A DNA stretch of 64,000 bases from Flectonema sp. DT1601 (GCA_964019425.1 OZ025837.1:62001-126000), one strand, 5' to 3'; positions 20,872-31,714 are shown, numbered from the stretch's first letter. Notes: a model not told the origin generated them from the sequence alone. Made by a program: numbers and translations.

Positions 20872-21942
20872 TCACAGGGAAGCAATTAGTATTGCTTGTT
20901 GAGAAGCGAGAGATTTAATAATTTCATCTGAAGAGCTGTAACAGGTAGTTGTCAAAAGCCGATCTTTTTCTTTACCAAGACGGGCTATTTCATGAACTAC
21001 GTTCTGTTTATCAACGGACAGTGTTGGGAGTCTGAGAATGATATTTGGAGGAAGCCATCTTTTGTCGCAGTCAGGTATCAAATTAGACGTCGTTTCTTGT
21101 GATTTAGATGATTGCTTTTGGTATCGTTCGCAAACAATCTTCAAAGCGTTAATTTCGGTTATCATCATGGAGGCCTCTTCTTTCAGGTTTGTTTCCCTAA
21201 CTACAAATGATTGAACTTCCGTACGCAGTTTTTCATTTTGTTCTCGTAGAGTTCCATTACGGGATGTAAGGTGACTTAATCTACTTTGTAGAGATTGTGT
21301 TTTTTCAAGAAACTGCTGCTTCACTGCTATTTCACTGGCGTCGCCACGTTCTCTTTCAGTTGTGACAGCGGAGGCGATGAGGTCAGCTGGTGAAGTTGCG
21401 AGGTCTTGTTTTTTCTTTTTATTAATTGCAGACCAGAGTTCCTGAAGGGTCTTCTCAGACGAATCCAGTTTTTTACGAAGAGTTTCGTTATGGTCCTCAA
21501 GTTGTTTATATTTTAGTTTTTCGAGTCCAACTTTGTGAGAGGCTTCTTCGCGATTGCGACGAATTCGGTCGTCACACTCACGGATTCTACGAGTGTACTC
21601 TCGTTCCATTTCTTCTTTCTTTCGTCTGAGAACTTTTTCACACTCATCTAAAATTCTTCTTTTGTCTCGAAGTTCTGCCTGTTCTCGTATATTACGTTCT
21701 TCAGTCTTCGCAACGGTACGCTGTCTAATTATCATCTCCTCGCTCATCTTTTTTTCTTTTGATGTCAGTTCTTCAAGTCTTTGTTCAACAGCTGCTCTAA
21801 TTCTAGTTTCTCTCATTTTCTCGTAGTTCTTTTCCTCTCTTTTCTTCCATAATTCTAATTCGTATGCAGCCTGGTATTCTGTTGTACATCGAAGTGTTTC
21901 AAATGCATCGACTAGTCCTTCTGTGAGATCCACGTCTCTCAT
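20872..21942 (-). CDS. CEP120-like coiled-coil protein (C-terminal part only), 356 aa
   Basis: Almost entirely predicted coiled coil, highly charged. The opening TTEYQAAYELELWKKREE and the later KVGLEKLKYKQLEDHNETLR resemble the C-terminal half of CEP120, a centriole-elongation protein. CEP120 proteins are usually close to 1000 residues with N-terminal C2 domains; none is encoded here, and the upstream 1.4 kb has no such frame. Either this is a short paralogue, or the N-terminal half is elsewhere, or the similarity reflects coiled-coil composition. The start ATG is preceded by AAAG, which could also act as a splice acceptor. A 60-base copy of the start region lies just upstream. The end is compact (QQAILIASL). 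Confidence 0.55.
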   Translation of the reverse strand: MRDVDLTEGLVDAFETLRCTTEYQAAYELELWKKREEKNYEKMRETRIRAAVEQRLEELTSKEKKMSEEMIIRQRTVAKTEERNIREQAELRDKRRILDECEKVLRRKKEEMEREYTRRIRECDDRIRRNREEASHKVGLEKLKYKQLEDHNETLRKKLDSSEKTLQELWSAINKKKKQDLATSPADLIASAVTTERERGDASEIAVKQQFLEKTQSLQSRLSHLTSRNGTLREQNEKLRTEVQSFVVRETNLKEEASMMITEINALKIVCERYQKQSSKSQETTSNLIPDCDKRWLPPNIILRLPTLSVDKQNVVHEIARLGKEKDRLLTTTCYSSSDEIIKSLASQQAILIASL

Positions 21943-22212
21943 CTTTTATCGTTTGACTGTTAAAAATAATGGGAAAGTTTTGATACGATACGAAAAGATT
22001 TATCTGGGAAGAATACTGCAGGTCTTTGCACAAAAAAATAAAAATACTGTCACCATGAAACAGGAGGCACTGAAACATCTGCCTGGTTTCTTTGGTGGAG
22101 GCCACGTGAACGTAGTTGAGCACCTCTTGCCTACGCTACCGTAACAGTGAATGCATCGAAGAGTCCTTCTGTGAGATCCAGGTCTCTCATCTTTAATTGT
22201 TGACTGTTAAAT
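21903..22212. repeat. 62-bp direct repeats of the CEP120-like gene start flanking a 185-bp segment
   Basis: Copy B at about 21903-21964 contains the real start codon. Copy A at about 22151-22212 carries the same ATG, about 15 codons and 5' leader, with a few mismatches, but then runs into unrelated sequence. The segment between them (about 21965-22150) ends in TACCGTAACAG and has a loose match at 46920-47121. The layout suggests a tandem duplication or an insertion with a long target duplication. Confidence 0.65.
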
Positions 22213-22365
22213 AGAAGAAGGGAGAGGGCCACGAATAACGATCATTGTATCGTAAAATCAAAAAGTATAATCACTTTTAGGTAGCAAACAGGTTTTGCTA
22301 CCCGCGATTTTGCTGATCGCCTGACGGCAATCATTTCGAATTTTTTTTTTTTATTCCCTTCCAGA

Positions 22366-22396
<31 letters not shown>

Positions 22397-23363
22397 TCCT
22401 TCCAATGTGTAGTGACAGAGACCACACACAACACTATTTCGGTGTTTTCCAAAGTCAGAGAAATAGCAGGGGGAAAAGAAAATAAATAAATAAAAATAAA
22501 TAAATTATTCGTTTTAACGAGTGGTAATCACATTCATTTGTTTCCAACGAGTTTAAAAATTAATAAAAATTATTCACTCGAGGACGACCAGTCTAACTGT
22601 TCTCACTGAAACACGACACGTCAAAAAAAAAAAATCACAAAAAAAAAAGCTGAAGTCGCTCAATGAAAATGCGATGGATTTATTGCCTTCACTTTTTTTT
22701 TAATCTTTTCATTCTCACTGAAAGTAAACATAAAACGAGGAAGCACTCTTGTTTTTTTTTTTTTTTTTTTCTTTTATTAAAACAAAAAATTATGCTTACC
22801 GATATAAAAAGAAAAGAGCCAGTGAAAAATAGAAGCAGCTGACTAAAAGCCTTATAAAAAAAGAAATTAGGCCGATAAAAATGTGTGGTAACCAAAGTCA
22901 CATATGCAACACAGATATTTCCCTCATCGTTGGAAATCTCTGCTCCAGAGTAGGTAGTTATCCTTAATAAAAATAAATTAATAAATAGAACAGTTTTAAA
23001 ATTTTTTTTAAAAAAAAAATTAAGAAAGAAAAAAAAAAATGAAAAAGGATTGTTCACATTATTGTTTTAGTGTCTTTTGTGCACTTAAACCAGATCACAA
23101 CCCCCATGGAAGAGTATGAAACAACAAAAATAAAAAAAATATATAAAATAATAATTGTATGCGTGTACACAACCACTTATCAAAGTGGTAAGCGAAGGTT
23201 TTTTTTTTTTTTTTTTTTTTTTGAAAATAAATACATTAAACCAGTACCCAGTTTTTACCCAACACATAATGTGACACACTTCCTAAGGCTTTTGAGTGAT
23301 GCGAGTGCTGTTTTTTTTTTTTTTTTTTCCCCTCGTTTCTAACAACAAAAACAAATCATTTTT
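22213..23363. other. Intergenic; no firm gene
   Basis: A-run at about 22370-22393, T-runs near 22755, 23200 and 23310. On the minus strand about 22795-22962 has ordinary composition, an acceptor-like TTAAG before it, a GTAAGC donor after it, and a 50-residue hydrophobic frame. It could be one exon of an unrecognised small membrane protein, but nothing else supports it. Confidence 0.4.
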
Positions 23364-25151
23364 TCATTTTTTCACAAACCTATTTTTCAGCATCGTCAAC
23401 TCTTTGGTCAGTTGCTGGTTCTTCCTTTGTTCTTCGAGAAGATCCGTGAGAGCTTTTTTCCAATTTTGAGTCGTTTTGTTAAGTTTTCCCTGCAATTCTG
23501 AATCATCCTCATTGCTATTGAGGTCACCTACTAATGAAATAGCCCTCTTGTAGGCCTTCTTGTCATGAGACTCCAGTAGCATTAGTATCTTTTTTTGCTT
23601 TACATTCTCCTCCTCAACTTGCTGCATGGCAGAAAATCCTTTTTCCATTTGATTTTTTAATTTCTCATTTTCTTTTGTTAACTGTTTAACCTGTGCATTG
23701 GAATTTCCATCAGTCTGAGCTGTGAGTTCTTTTCTTGTTTTATGAAGCTGCTCGAGAGCTTCGCTGTGGTCTTTCTCTGATGCCTCTAACGTCGTTATTT
23801 TTGTTGTGAGTTTCTCGTTAATACTGATCTGTTCTGAAACAGATTGCTGTAAAGAAACCATGTCTGGATGAGTTGAGTCAGATCGTTTCTTAAGTGAAGT
23901 AGCTTCAAGCAGCTCTGCCCGCGTTGTTTGTTCTGCAAGTTGAGATCGTAGGTCTGCAATAATCTGATCTTGTGAGAGACTCGTAGGTTCTGAATCATCT
24001 GGTGTAGGTGTCTTCGTGAAGTTTAAGAATATATCTCCTGGGTTAGAGAATTGAACTTGACTCTGAGACACTTCTTCCGGTAATGCTGTAGCAGTGACAG
24101 GAAGAGGAGTTTCTTCGTAAATATTTTTTATTTCATCAAATTGCTGTTTCTGTTCAAACTCTACAGTACTTCTCGCTAAGTTCTCATCACTACAGATGTC
24201 AATAGACCCTTCGAGTGTTCTCGCGTCGCTGTTAATTTCTATTTCAACTTCTTCATTGCGCTGAACCGATTTCAGAGCTTTCCTCTTCTTCTGTTCTTCT
24301 TTTATGAGAAGTTTTCTAACACTTACTTCATCCTCAACTACAGCAACTGCTCCTTTCCTCTTCTTTGCTAATTCTTCCTCCTTTTGTTTAGCTGCTCTCA
24401 TTTGTTTTCGTAAAGCTTCCTTCTCTTCAGGTGTTTCCTTGTTTGAAGGATCGTACAGGGCGACGTCTTTTTCTTCATTGAAAGCGACGTGTCTTGACTT
24501 GTCAAGAATGCTGTCTTCTCTAATCATTCCTCCAGGTAGTTCTGAGTGAACTGTGTCGCATACTACGGGAACAGAACAACGGAATTTTCTCGGGGGAGTC
24601 ATCGCTGATATCGCTGGACTTCTCGGACCTGTTGAGGGTGTTCCAGGGGGTCCTATCATCGGACTCAACACATTGGGAGATGGATTCGGTGATACGAGTG
24701 GCGTTGATTTCGGAGAAGATGATTCTACTGAAGGAACTGGAATCTCATCTCTTGGCCTTCCTATACTGAATGGTCCTAATGCTGGTGTTGGTGGTGTAGA
24801 TGAAATAGCAGTGTCTGGAGTGTTGATTAGGTGTTGAGATGCGTCCTTCTTCTTCTTCTTCTTTTTATTTTTCTTTTTCGGAAGTCCCTCACTTTCTGGT
24901 GTCACAATTATTGGTGGTTCACTGTCTTTAATAACTCTAACGTCATCTGTGACTACAGGTGAGGGTTTGCCTATGTATTGTAAATTATCTCTTTTCAATG
25001 ACTTCATTCCAATCGCATTTCCGAAATCTACTCCAATTCTCTCATCCATAATCTTAACAACAACACCTTGAACCCCATTCAACTCTGGTTTTGCTTTAAT
25101 ACCTTTCGCACACACTCTGTCTCCGACTTGTATTCCATCACTTTCTCCCAT
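23364..25151 (-). CDS. Coiled-coil protein with an N-terminal SH3/KOW-like module, 595 aa, unknown function
   Basis: I do not recognise a named family. Residues 8-58 (GDRVCAKGIKAKPELNGVQG and GVDFGNAIGMKSLKRDNLQ) look like a small beta-barrel module common in protist proteins, where a Leu-Asn-Gly segment is followed by a Lys-x-x-Asn-Leu end. A Lys run follows (about 93-101), then a Pro/Ser-rich disordered segment (about 110-200), a charged helical region (about 230-330) and a long coiled coil from about 400 to the end. The start at 25151 is the only good ATG before the module. No intron is evident. The architecture suggests a cytoskeletal or scaffold role, but that is inference only. Confidence 0.75.
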   Translation of the reverse strand: MGESDGIQVGDRVCAKGIKAKPELNGVQGVVVKIMDERIGVDFGNAIGMKSLKRDNLQYIGKPSPVVTDDVRVIKDSEPPIIVTPESEGLPKKKNKKKKKKKDASQHLINTPDTAISSTPPTPALGPFSIGRPRDEIPVPSVESSSPKSTPLVSPNPSPNVLSPMIGPPGTPSTGPRSPAISAMTPPRKFRCSVPVVCDTVHSELPGGMIREDSILDKSRHVAFNEEKDVALYDPSNKETPEEKEALRKQMRAAKQKEEELAKKRKGAVAVVEDEVSVRKLLIKEEQKKRKALKSVQRNEEVEIEINSDARTLEGSIDICSDENLARSTVEFEQKQQFDEIKNIYEETPLPVTATALPEEVSQSQVQFSNPGDIFLNFTKTPTPDDSEPTSLSQDQIIADLRSQLAEQTTRAELLEATSLKKRSDSTHPDMVSLQQSVSEQISINEKLTTKITTLEASEKDHSEALEQLHKTRKELTAQTDGNSNAQVKQLTKENEKLKNQMEKGFSAMQQVEEENVKQKKILMLLESHDKKAYKRAISLVGDLNSNEDDSELQGKLNKTTQNWKKALTDLLEEQRKNQQLTKELTMLKNRFVKK

Positions 25152-25500
25152 ATTTGTCTTATCTTATTTATTTTTAAAAAAAAAAAAAAAAAAAAAATGG
25201 ATTACAAAAAGTCTCATCACAAAAAAAGATGTTGGACTTATGTAACCAACTAGTTTGCCTTACAGACAGGATATTAGTTTGTTGTAATAAATATAATTAT
25301 TTTTTATTATTTTTTTTTTTTCCGGTTTTAATAGGATGGTTAGAGGGGTAGGGCAACAAGACAATACTCAACTATGAGTCTGTGTCAGTTGTTGTGTTAT
25401 AGTTGTCTATGCATGTGACGATCACCGTGGTGGTTGTTATTTTATTTTATTTTTTTTATCGAAGTCAGAGAAAAAAAAAACCAATATTGAAAGTCGATAA
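25152..25500. other. Intergenic; no gene seen
   Basis: A-run at 25175-25198 and T-run near 25310. Otherwise unremarkable AT-rich DNA. Confidence 0.5.
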
Positions 25501-26775
25501 CTAGCTGTCTGACGAATTTTCGTATTCGCTGCCACTGTCGTCGCTGCCTTCGTTGTTGGATTCGTCACCGCCTTCACCATCTCCGTCAGCATCCAGAGTT
25601 AACTTCGATGAGGACGGTAGATTCTTGAAGGGCAACTCCCACAAAGCCAAGAACGAATACGAGAAATCATGACCCCAGCAGATTGGCTGCGGGAGGGAAA
25701 TCGGAGGCTGTTGAAGATTCAATTTTCTAACTCTCGTTGACGACTTCGGATCCAAATCGATATGAGCCTGCCAATCTGGATACGTAGTCGTTAATAAGTG
25801 AGATGTTCCATATTGACTTGAGTGTTTGTGAAGGTCATTTAGTATTGTTATCGCGTCTTTTGTAATTAAATGCTGCAACATATGTCTGCTAAAAATCAAG
25901 TCAAACTTCTTCCTTGGCAACCCTTCTTTTACTATATCTCTGTGCATGAATGAAACGTGTAAGTTGTCATTATACTTTTCACTGTGTTTTTTTATTAAAG
26001 AGGGGACTATATCGATTCCGAGGTAGTCAACTTTGTCTCCGTAATTTGATAAAAATGTTGGCATCCATGTCAAATCACCGCAAGGGATGTCCACAATCTT
26101 TAATCTTTTATTACCATTCGAATGATATAAATCATCAACAACTCTTTCAAGAATTAAAATCGCTTTATCAGTAGCCTCTCCGACAGCGGAACCAGTACCT
26201 GAAGGATTGTATTTACTCCAAGATCCAAGTTTCGCGATACTGTCAAAGCTACGTTGTCTGTTTGAATCAGACTCTTCTCTGAGAGTATCAGAGTCTGAGT
26301 AACTCTTAGCCCAGGCAGGTAGTTTCTCAGGGATGACTACAACTAAGGGTTGTATGTCCCTGTGATGCAGTGATAAGCAGTCTGTTGCCATCACAGGACT
26401 GTATTTATCTGTTAGGGATTCTATTCCTGCTCTTGAAAGGTCTGCTGATGGTTCTGAGTTTTTGGTTTTTCGAGATTTTTTTAAAAGTTTTTCCTTCAAC
26501 TCTGCGATTTCAGATTTCAAGTCTTCCTGACCCTCACCATCTATGGATTGCTGTTCATTTTCTTCCTCAAGTCGTTTTACTTTTTTTTTACATTTCACAA
26601 GTTTTGCATTGCTCTCTTGATTTGTTTTTTGAATTTCAGATATTGATTCTTTACAACGTTTCTGTGATTCAATCCTTTCGGATGTTACTTCTAACATTGT
26701 GATGGAGATGTAATTGAAAATCGACAGCAGACACACCAACACCAGTAAAATCAATAACCCCAACTGGTATCCCAT
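25501..26775 (-). CDS. Membrane-anchored class I methyltransferase-like protein, 424 aa
   Basis: Residues 5-28 are an uninterrupted hydrophobic segment after a short N-terminus, so this is probably a type II membrane protein or signal-anchored protein. A coiled-coil stem follows (about 30-105). The C-terminal half is an S-adenosylmethionine-dependent methyltransferase fold: motif I IVDIPCGDLTWMP (about 227-239), motif II YLGIDIVPSLI (about 251-261), a DLIFSRHMLQHL segment typical of motif IV/post-I, and a following strand. The Asp-x-Pro-Cys-Gly-Asp form of motif I occurs in an uncharacterised eukaryotic and algal group whose substrate I do not know. The last 30 residues are almost all Asp, Glu, Ser and Gly. 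A luminal (Golgi or ER) methyltransferase acting on glycans is one guess. Confidence 0.75.
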   Translation of the reverse strand: MGYQLGLLILLVLVCLLSIFNYISITMLEVTSERIESQKRCKESISEIQKTNQESNAKLVKCKKKVKRLEEENEQQSIDGEGQEDLKSEIAELKEKLLKKSRKTKNSEPSADLSRAGIESLTDKYSPVMATDCLSLHHRDIQPLVVVIPEKLPAWAKSYSDSDTLREESDSNRQRSFDSIAKLGSWSKYNPSGTGSAVGEATDKAILILERVVDDLYHSNGNKRLKIVDIPCGDLTWMPTFLSNYGDKVDYLGIDIVPSLIKKHSEKYNDNLHVSFMHRDIVKEGLPRKKFDLIFSRHMLQHLITKDAITILNDLHKHSSQYGTSHLLTTTYPDWQAHIDLDPKSSTRVRKLNLQQPPISLPQPICWGHDFSYSFLALWELPFKNLPSSSKLTLDADGDGEGGDESNNEGSDDSGSEYENSSDS

Positions 26776-27003
26776 TATGTTATTTAATACTGTTTTGTGC
26801 GGTTGTAGATAATAGTAAACGTGTTTTTTTTTTATAATTTTTAAAAAAAATATATAGATCTAAGAATATATCACACAGGTGATGTTTTTTAGAAAACATA
26901 CACAAGTGAAGGTATAAAAAATATACATGAAGGGGTAAAAAAAAAAAAAAAAAAAATCATGAAAATGATTTTTTTTCCAAATTAGAATTTTAAAAATAAA
27001 ATG

Positions 27004-27621
27004 CTACTCCCGACACATCACACCACCAGCAGCTGCGCAGAGAGTTTGAAGGCCAGGCTTTCCTTCGAATGGTTTTGGTTTGCGAGATTTTGTTGTTGTG
27101 GGAACTGACTGATTTCGAAGTTTTGCATTTTCAATTTTCGCAGAGATGGCAGCTGTTTGTTTCATGAGCTTCTCAATACTTTGATCTGACAAGAAGGTCC
27201 CCTCGATATTTATTAAACATAAATCCAAGTCCTCAATGAGTGATGAAAGAACAGGAACCACCTCATCAGTGATTGGGTTCTTCGATAAATCTAACGAAGT
27301 CAGCCCAGGCAAATCAGAAATCAACTCCACTAACGACATCACATCCGTGGCTTCTAAATAATATTGTGAGATTCTCAACTCTGCGACGTCTTCAAACTTA
27401 TTTGCCGCCAATTTCAAAACCGGTGGTATTCCTTTCTTTCCTAAAAATATCCTACCAGATAAGTCCAGCATCCCTCCAGGAAGAGCCTCCGCTCTCATCT
27501 GTTCCAATAATTCTAAGAATCCAGTGTTTGGTTTGACACCATCTTCTTCACAAAGTTTCGCATACTCAAGTAACAAATTCCTTCCGACTTCGGTCGGAAC
27601 TAAGTTTGCGAATTGACTCAT
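27004..27621 (-). CDS. Small leucine-rich repeat protein, 205 aa
   Basis: I start the gene at the ATG at 27621 (MSQFANLVPTEVG); the frame is open 15 codons farther but that part is low in complexity. Residues about 55-140 hold ribonuclease-inhibitor-type leucine-rich repeats (PGLTSLDLSKNPITDEVVPV is the clearest). The N-terminus is helical (LLLEYAKLCEEDGVKPNTGF). The C-terminus is basic, then ends in a Cys/Gly-rich tail (TLCAAAGGVMCRE). This is a short LRR protein of the kind common in flagellate proteomes. Partner and role cannot be told from sequence. Confidence 0.75.
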   Translation of the reverse strand: MSQFANLVPTEVGRNLLLEYAKLCEEDGVKPNTGFLELLEQMRAEALPGGMLDLSGRIFLGKKGIPPVLKLAANKFEDVAELRISQYYLEATDVMSLVELISDLPGLTSLDLSKNPITDEVVPVLSSLIEDLDLCLINIEGTFLSDQSIEKLMKQTAAISAKIENAKLRNQSVPTTTKSRKPKPFEGKPGLQTLCAAAGGVMCRE

Positions 27622-28815
27622 GTGTAAGAAATGATTAAAAAAATATACAAATTGAACCCTAAACAACCCGATCCCCCTCTTTTATTGAGTACCTGATCTG
27701 AACGAAAATTGGTGGATGAAAAAAATAAGGAAAAAATATAATTAAGCCTTTTGATCTTGTTCGGTAATTCCTAAGGGGTGAAGTATAATAGGGTTAAAGA
27801 ATCACTTGCATAGGGCTGTAGCGCGCAGTTCGTCGGAAGTCAGAAAAACACTTTACGAACACACACAAAACGTTTTTGCTTTTGTCAATCCCCTCTTTTT
27901 GTTTAATTTTATTGAGCACCTGATCTGAATGAAAATTAGTGGATGACATTAAAAAAAAAAAAAAAAAAAAAAAAAACTATTCTTAAATGCATTCACATGT
28001 GAACAACGAGCGCAAGTTGCGCCGACTTTCTCTATCTTCCCGTCAAAGAGTTTTTTTTTTTTTTTTTTTTTTTCAAATAATAAGGAACTGAACATCAGCT
28101 GATGTGGACCTTCAAACTTGTTTTCTGTAATAACAACTAACTGGATTTTTTTTTTTTTGTATTGCGTTTCACCCCTCTATGGTTGCAAATAATAGGCTTA
28201 GATTGTTCCACTGTAAGTAGTGAGAAGAAATTTTTTTGCTCGTGCGCAACCGCAGTAATAAAGAAGAATAGGTTAGTTACGCTGCTACAACTCTCATTCT
28301 ACCAAACAATGGGTTTGTTAGGTAAAAAAAAACCAAAAAAAAAAAAAAAAAACCTTTTCATTGACTTTTTTTTATTTTTAATTTTAATTTTTTTTTTTTT
28401 TCTTCTTTCACAATTCATCTTTGAAAATGTTTGTTCTTTTTTTTTTTTTTTTTTGTTATTACCTCTTATTATGTTACTTTTTTTTTTTTTTTTTGCTACA
28501 CCAACCTTTGTGCAACTACAGTGGAGTGCACTAAACAGGACCTCTATAAAATTAACAAAACATCATAAATAATGTTACCTCTCACATCAGTGTGTATTTC
28601 CAAAACAAGGAAATCAACGTATCTAATAATGAACCTCGTGTGTACAAAACACGATAACAAAAAGACAGCAAAAAAAAAAAAAAAAGAGAAAAGAATATCC
28701 ACGTTACTTATGATTCTTATTTGACCATAGAATGGCCCTCAATGTCAAACGAATCGGACGACTGAAGTAGTCTTCAGGATGTTAAATAATTAGGCAGCAA
28801 TGACCGCCATTGTGT
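27622..28815. other. Intergenic with T/A runs and a short direct repeat
   Basis: Homopolymers at 27951-27976, 28051-28073, 28439-28454 and 28481-28494. No gene is visible. The 28162-28572 plus-strand frame is a low-complexity artefact. Confidence 0.5.
27671..27946. repeat. Direct repeat of about 50-60 bp upstream of the LRR gene
   Basis: 27671-27720 and 27888-27946 share TATTGAG(T/C)ACCTGATCTGAA followed by (C/T)GAAAATT(G/A)GTGGATGA, with a small insertion in the second copy. The copies are 217 bases apart and may bracket a lost or decayed insertion or a duplicated promoter. Confidence 0.65.
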
Positions 28816-31183
28816 TTACGATCCTCCAGTGGTGTCACCTTCTTGCATTTCCGCATCTGGATTCTCTGACGTTGTTGTCTCCTCTGGTACTGGATCCTGA
28901 CTACTTACTTCTACTTCTCTTTGAGGACGTTCTCCTCTCATTGCCCTCCGAGCTGCTAATGCTTGATCTCTCTTACGTAGCTCATCCTTCTCGTGTTGAG
29001 AGAGGACCCAAGGAGGGATGTTGCGTCTGGGTTTTTTTTTTGGTTTTTTTTTTTTTTTTTTTCACCAACAACATCATAAGCAAAGTCTACATACCTTTTA
29101 ACAAGTGTTATCACTGGGTGGATCATCTTATCAGTCTTTCCATAACTGTACAGAGATTGACTGTTTTTTTTTTTTTTTTTTTTTTTTTTTTGTGTTATTT
29201 ATTAAAAAGTGACTACATTCTTCACAAGAGGACATTATCTTTAACTCACTTCACTTACTCTTTTGAAATATGAAAAAAAAAAAATCGCGCGTTAAAGACA
29301 TACTGAAATTGTTCCACCGCACCTCCAAAGTCAACAATTTGTCTAGATTCACCCTTAGAGACTCGGGGTTCACAAGTATCAAGTCCTATGAAATAGTATC
29401 CAGTGATAAGTTCTTCAGTATTCTCTACTCGTCCTTCAGTGTTTGTTGATGGTTCTCCTTCTTTTGTTGATTGTTGAGTTGTTGATGGAGTGACGCATTC
29501 TAATTCTATCGCTGGAGGGATGTCAGAACTGTCAGTTCTGTTAAAATGCAATCTTTCAGTTGGAGTTGTTGAGCAGAATAAAAACGGCCAGAGTCTGATG
29601 TCCAACTGGTAACTTGTTTTAGCAACCTCGTGAACTTCTGAGAATGATGGCCACGTTTCTAAACTGCTAACCAGATGACGTAGTTTAGACTCAACGTAAG
29701 CACTCCAAGAATTGAACGATGAGCTGTCCATCGCACTCACTTCAACTTGAAGGAAGACTTTATATTTTAAAAAGAAATCTGACGGAATCCATAATTTACT
29801 CCAACACTCATTGTGATCATCTTCCAACTCATCAACAATCTCTTTTCCTCTTTTAAACTCGCAACATAATATCTGTAAATTTGAACGTCCCACATTATAA
29901 CAGCTATTCATGTACGGACACATCGGAGTGATGACAGGCATCAGTTCAAATTGTTCATTCTTTTTATTCCAACTCTTCTTTCCGTATTCGTTCGTAACTT
30001 CTAATGTCTTTGTTAAATAGATGGGTTGATTAGCAGGGACGTCAGCTTTTATGAAGCTCGAATAGAACCTAAAAAATCCAGTTATGATGACCGATGGTGG
30101 ACTCAAAGGGTACAATTGACAGATCCTCGCTGTCATGATTGCCCACGCGACACCTCCTGGAAAACCAAAGATATTACCGTATACTCCACGATCTGATTTT
30201 TTTTTTTTTTTGTTTTTTTTGTTCCCACACAAACCCAGAAAGAGAATTGTAGGCAGCGGAACTCGAGTAACTTGTTTCCTTTATTAGGATTTTGTACCCG
30301 GTTGCATGCAAACAAAAAAAACTTTGAATAAACATACTTTTTGCCCACAGTTTTATCCCTCTGAGTGCTAGTCTAAAATTATCAACAGAAGGTACGCAGT
30401 GAAGCAGTTTCTCTGCAACACGAGCTCCGTTGATACTTCTCTGAGATGCGTCGTCGAGATTGCGGAGGAGCGAATCAGCTCCTATGCTGAATTCTGGAGG
30501 CGGTGGAATCTTTATTATTGATTTTTTTTTAAATAATTTTTTCCCATTCGTCAACAGAACATAAACATGAAACATAAACAACATACCCAGTCAAGGTCGA
30601 GAGCGGAGAAGACGAGGTCGATTTGAACATTTGAAAATTTCATTTTAATAACCGGAACGTGAGCATCACGTACTGGATTCAACTCACTGACGAGACCATG
30701 TCGGCGGAGGATTTTAACGAGAGATGTGAAGAAGTCTTCTCTGTCAACGTCTTTGGGAGCAACACAAAGCGTATCGATGTCCGCACCTGGGAAATGAACT
30801 CCCAATTTGTAGGATCCAAAAGTGAACAACCGACCTCCATGGTTTTCAGGATTTTGATAACCTTTAGCTCTCAGTAACTTCCCCATCCATGTTTGAATTA
30901 ATCTCTCGATTCTAACGAGAACACTCACTCTCGCTTCACCATCTGCAGGTGACTCCACTGTCGCCTGAATCTGCTGCTCGAACATTAAATTTTGTTTGAG
31001 TTCATCTTCCGTGGGTTCCTGATTCAGTAATGGCTCTGTTGGACCAAAATCTTGTTTAGCCATACTTAGGTCTTCTTCAAAAAGAGATAAATTCGGTGCG
31101 AGTGGACTCAGAGCTGGTGACCCAGCCGCTGTCGGGGTAGGAACAGCCGCCGGGGATGACGGCGCCGGCGCCGGGGTAGACAT
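28816..31183 (-). CDS. Nuclear poly(A) polymerase, five exons, 644 aa
   Basis: Adds poly(A) tails to cleaved pre-mRNA. Exons on the complement are 30587-31183, 30338-30509, 29304-30192, 29095-29160 and 28816-29026; all introns start GTATGT and every phase agrees. The first 45 residues are Ala/Pro/Ser-rich. The nucleotidyltransferase core has FGSYKLGVHFPGADID (FGS at 122-124, catalytic Asp135 and Asp137) and the third aspartate in VQIDLVFSAL (Asp189). The central domain shows LRGIKLWAK joined across an intron to RGVYGNIFGFPGGVAWAI and ARICQLYP, hallmarks of canonical eukaryotic poly(A) polymerases. The C-terminal RNA-binding region ends in HPVITLVKRRNIPPWVL and a short acidic tail, without the long Ser/Thr-rich regulatory domain of vertebrates. 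One small exon (66 bases) was placed by phase alone. Confidence 0.93.
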
Positions 31184-31714
31184 TTTTTGAAAACCTCCAG
31201 ACTGAGAAAAAAATAATTAGATTTAACTTCCTTTCATCAACATTCATAACCTGTAACAGGTACTAAATAAGTGAACGAGAGGATGGGAATATAGACGGTG
31301 GCCAGAACTATTGGTGTCATTTTTTATTTCTTTTTTTTTTAATTCCCTTATTTATTGAATTTTATTTATTCTTTTTTTCTATTATACTTTCCTACCTATG
31401 TATGCAAGGGATCCCGACAACATTCCTATAACCTTTCAACAACAAAAAAAAAAAAAAAAATTAAATAAAAGAAACTCGACAACATCATAAAAATTAACCT
31501 TTCGGATAGTAATAATGACACTGAAGGTTTCTTAATTAGTTTTCAGTCCGCTCATTGTGAGAAAGGAATCCCCGTAGGAGTGGAGTATTCACCCAGATTG
31601 TACAAAAGGGAGATAGAAAAAGTTTTACTGCGATAACGTCTCCGGTTTGAATGGTACTAAAAAAATGCTTTCGAAAAAAAAGAAGTTCGTCAAGATGGTT
31701 TTTTTGATAGCAGA
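31184..31714. other. Intergenic; no gene seen
   Basis: T-run near 31330 and A-run near 31445. No credible frame. Holds the promoter side of poly(A) polymerase and the 3' side of the next gene. Confidence 0.5.

Noticed and set aside
22689-23057. 122-codon hydrophobic minus-strand frame
   Set aside because: Most of it is poly-Phe/poly-Lys. A 50-residue middle part might be an exon, but no gene structure could be built around it.
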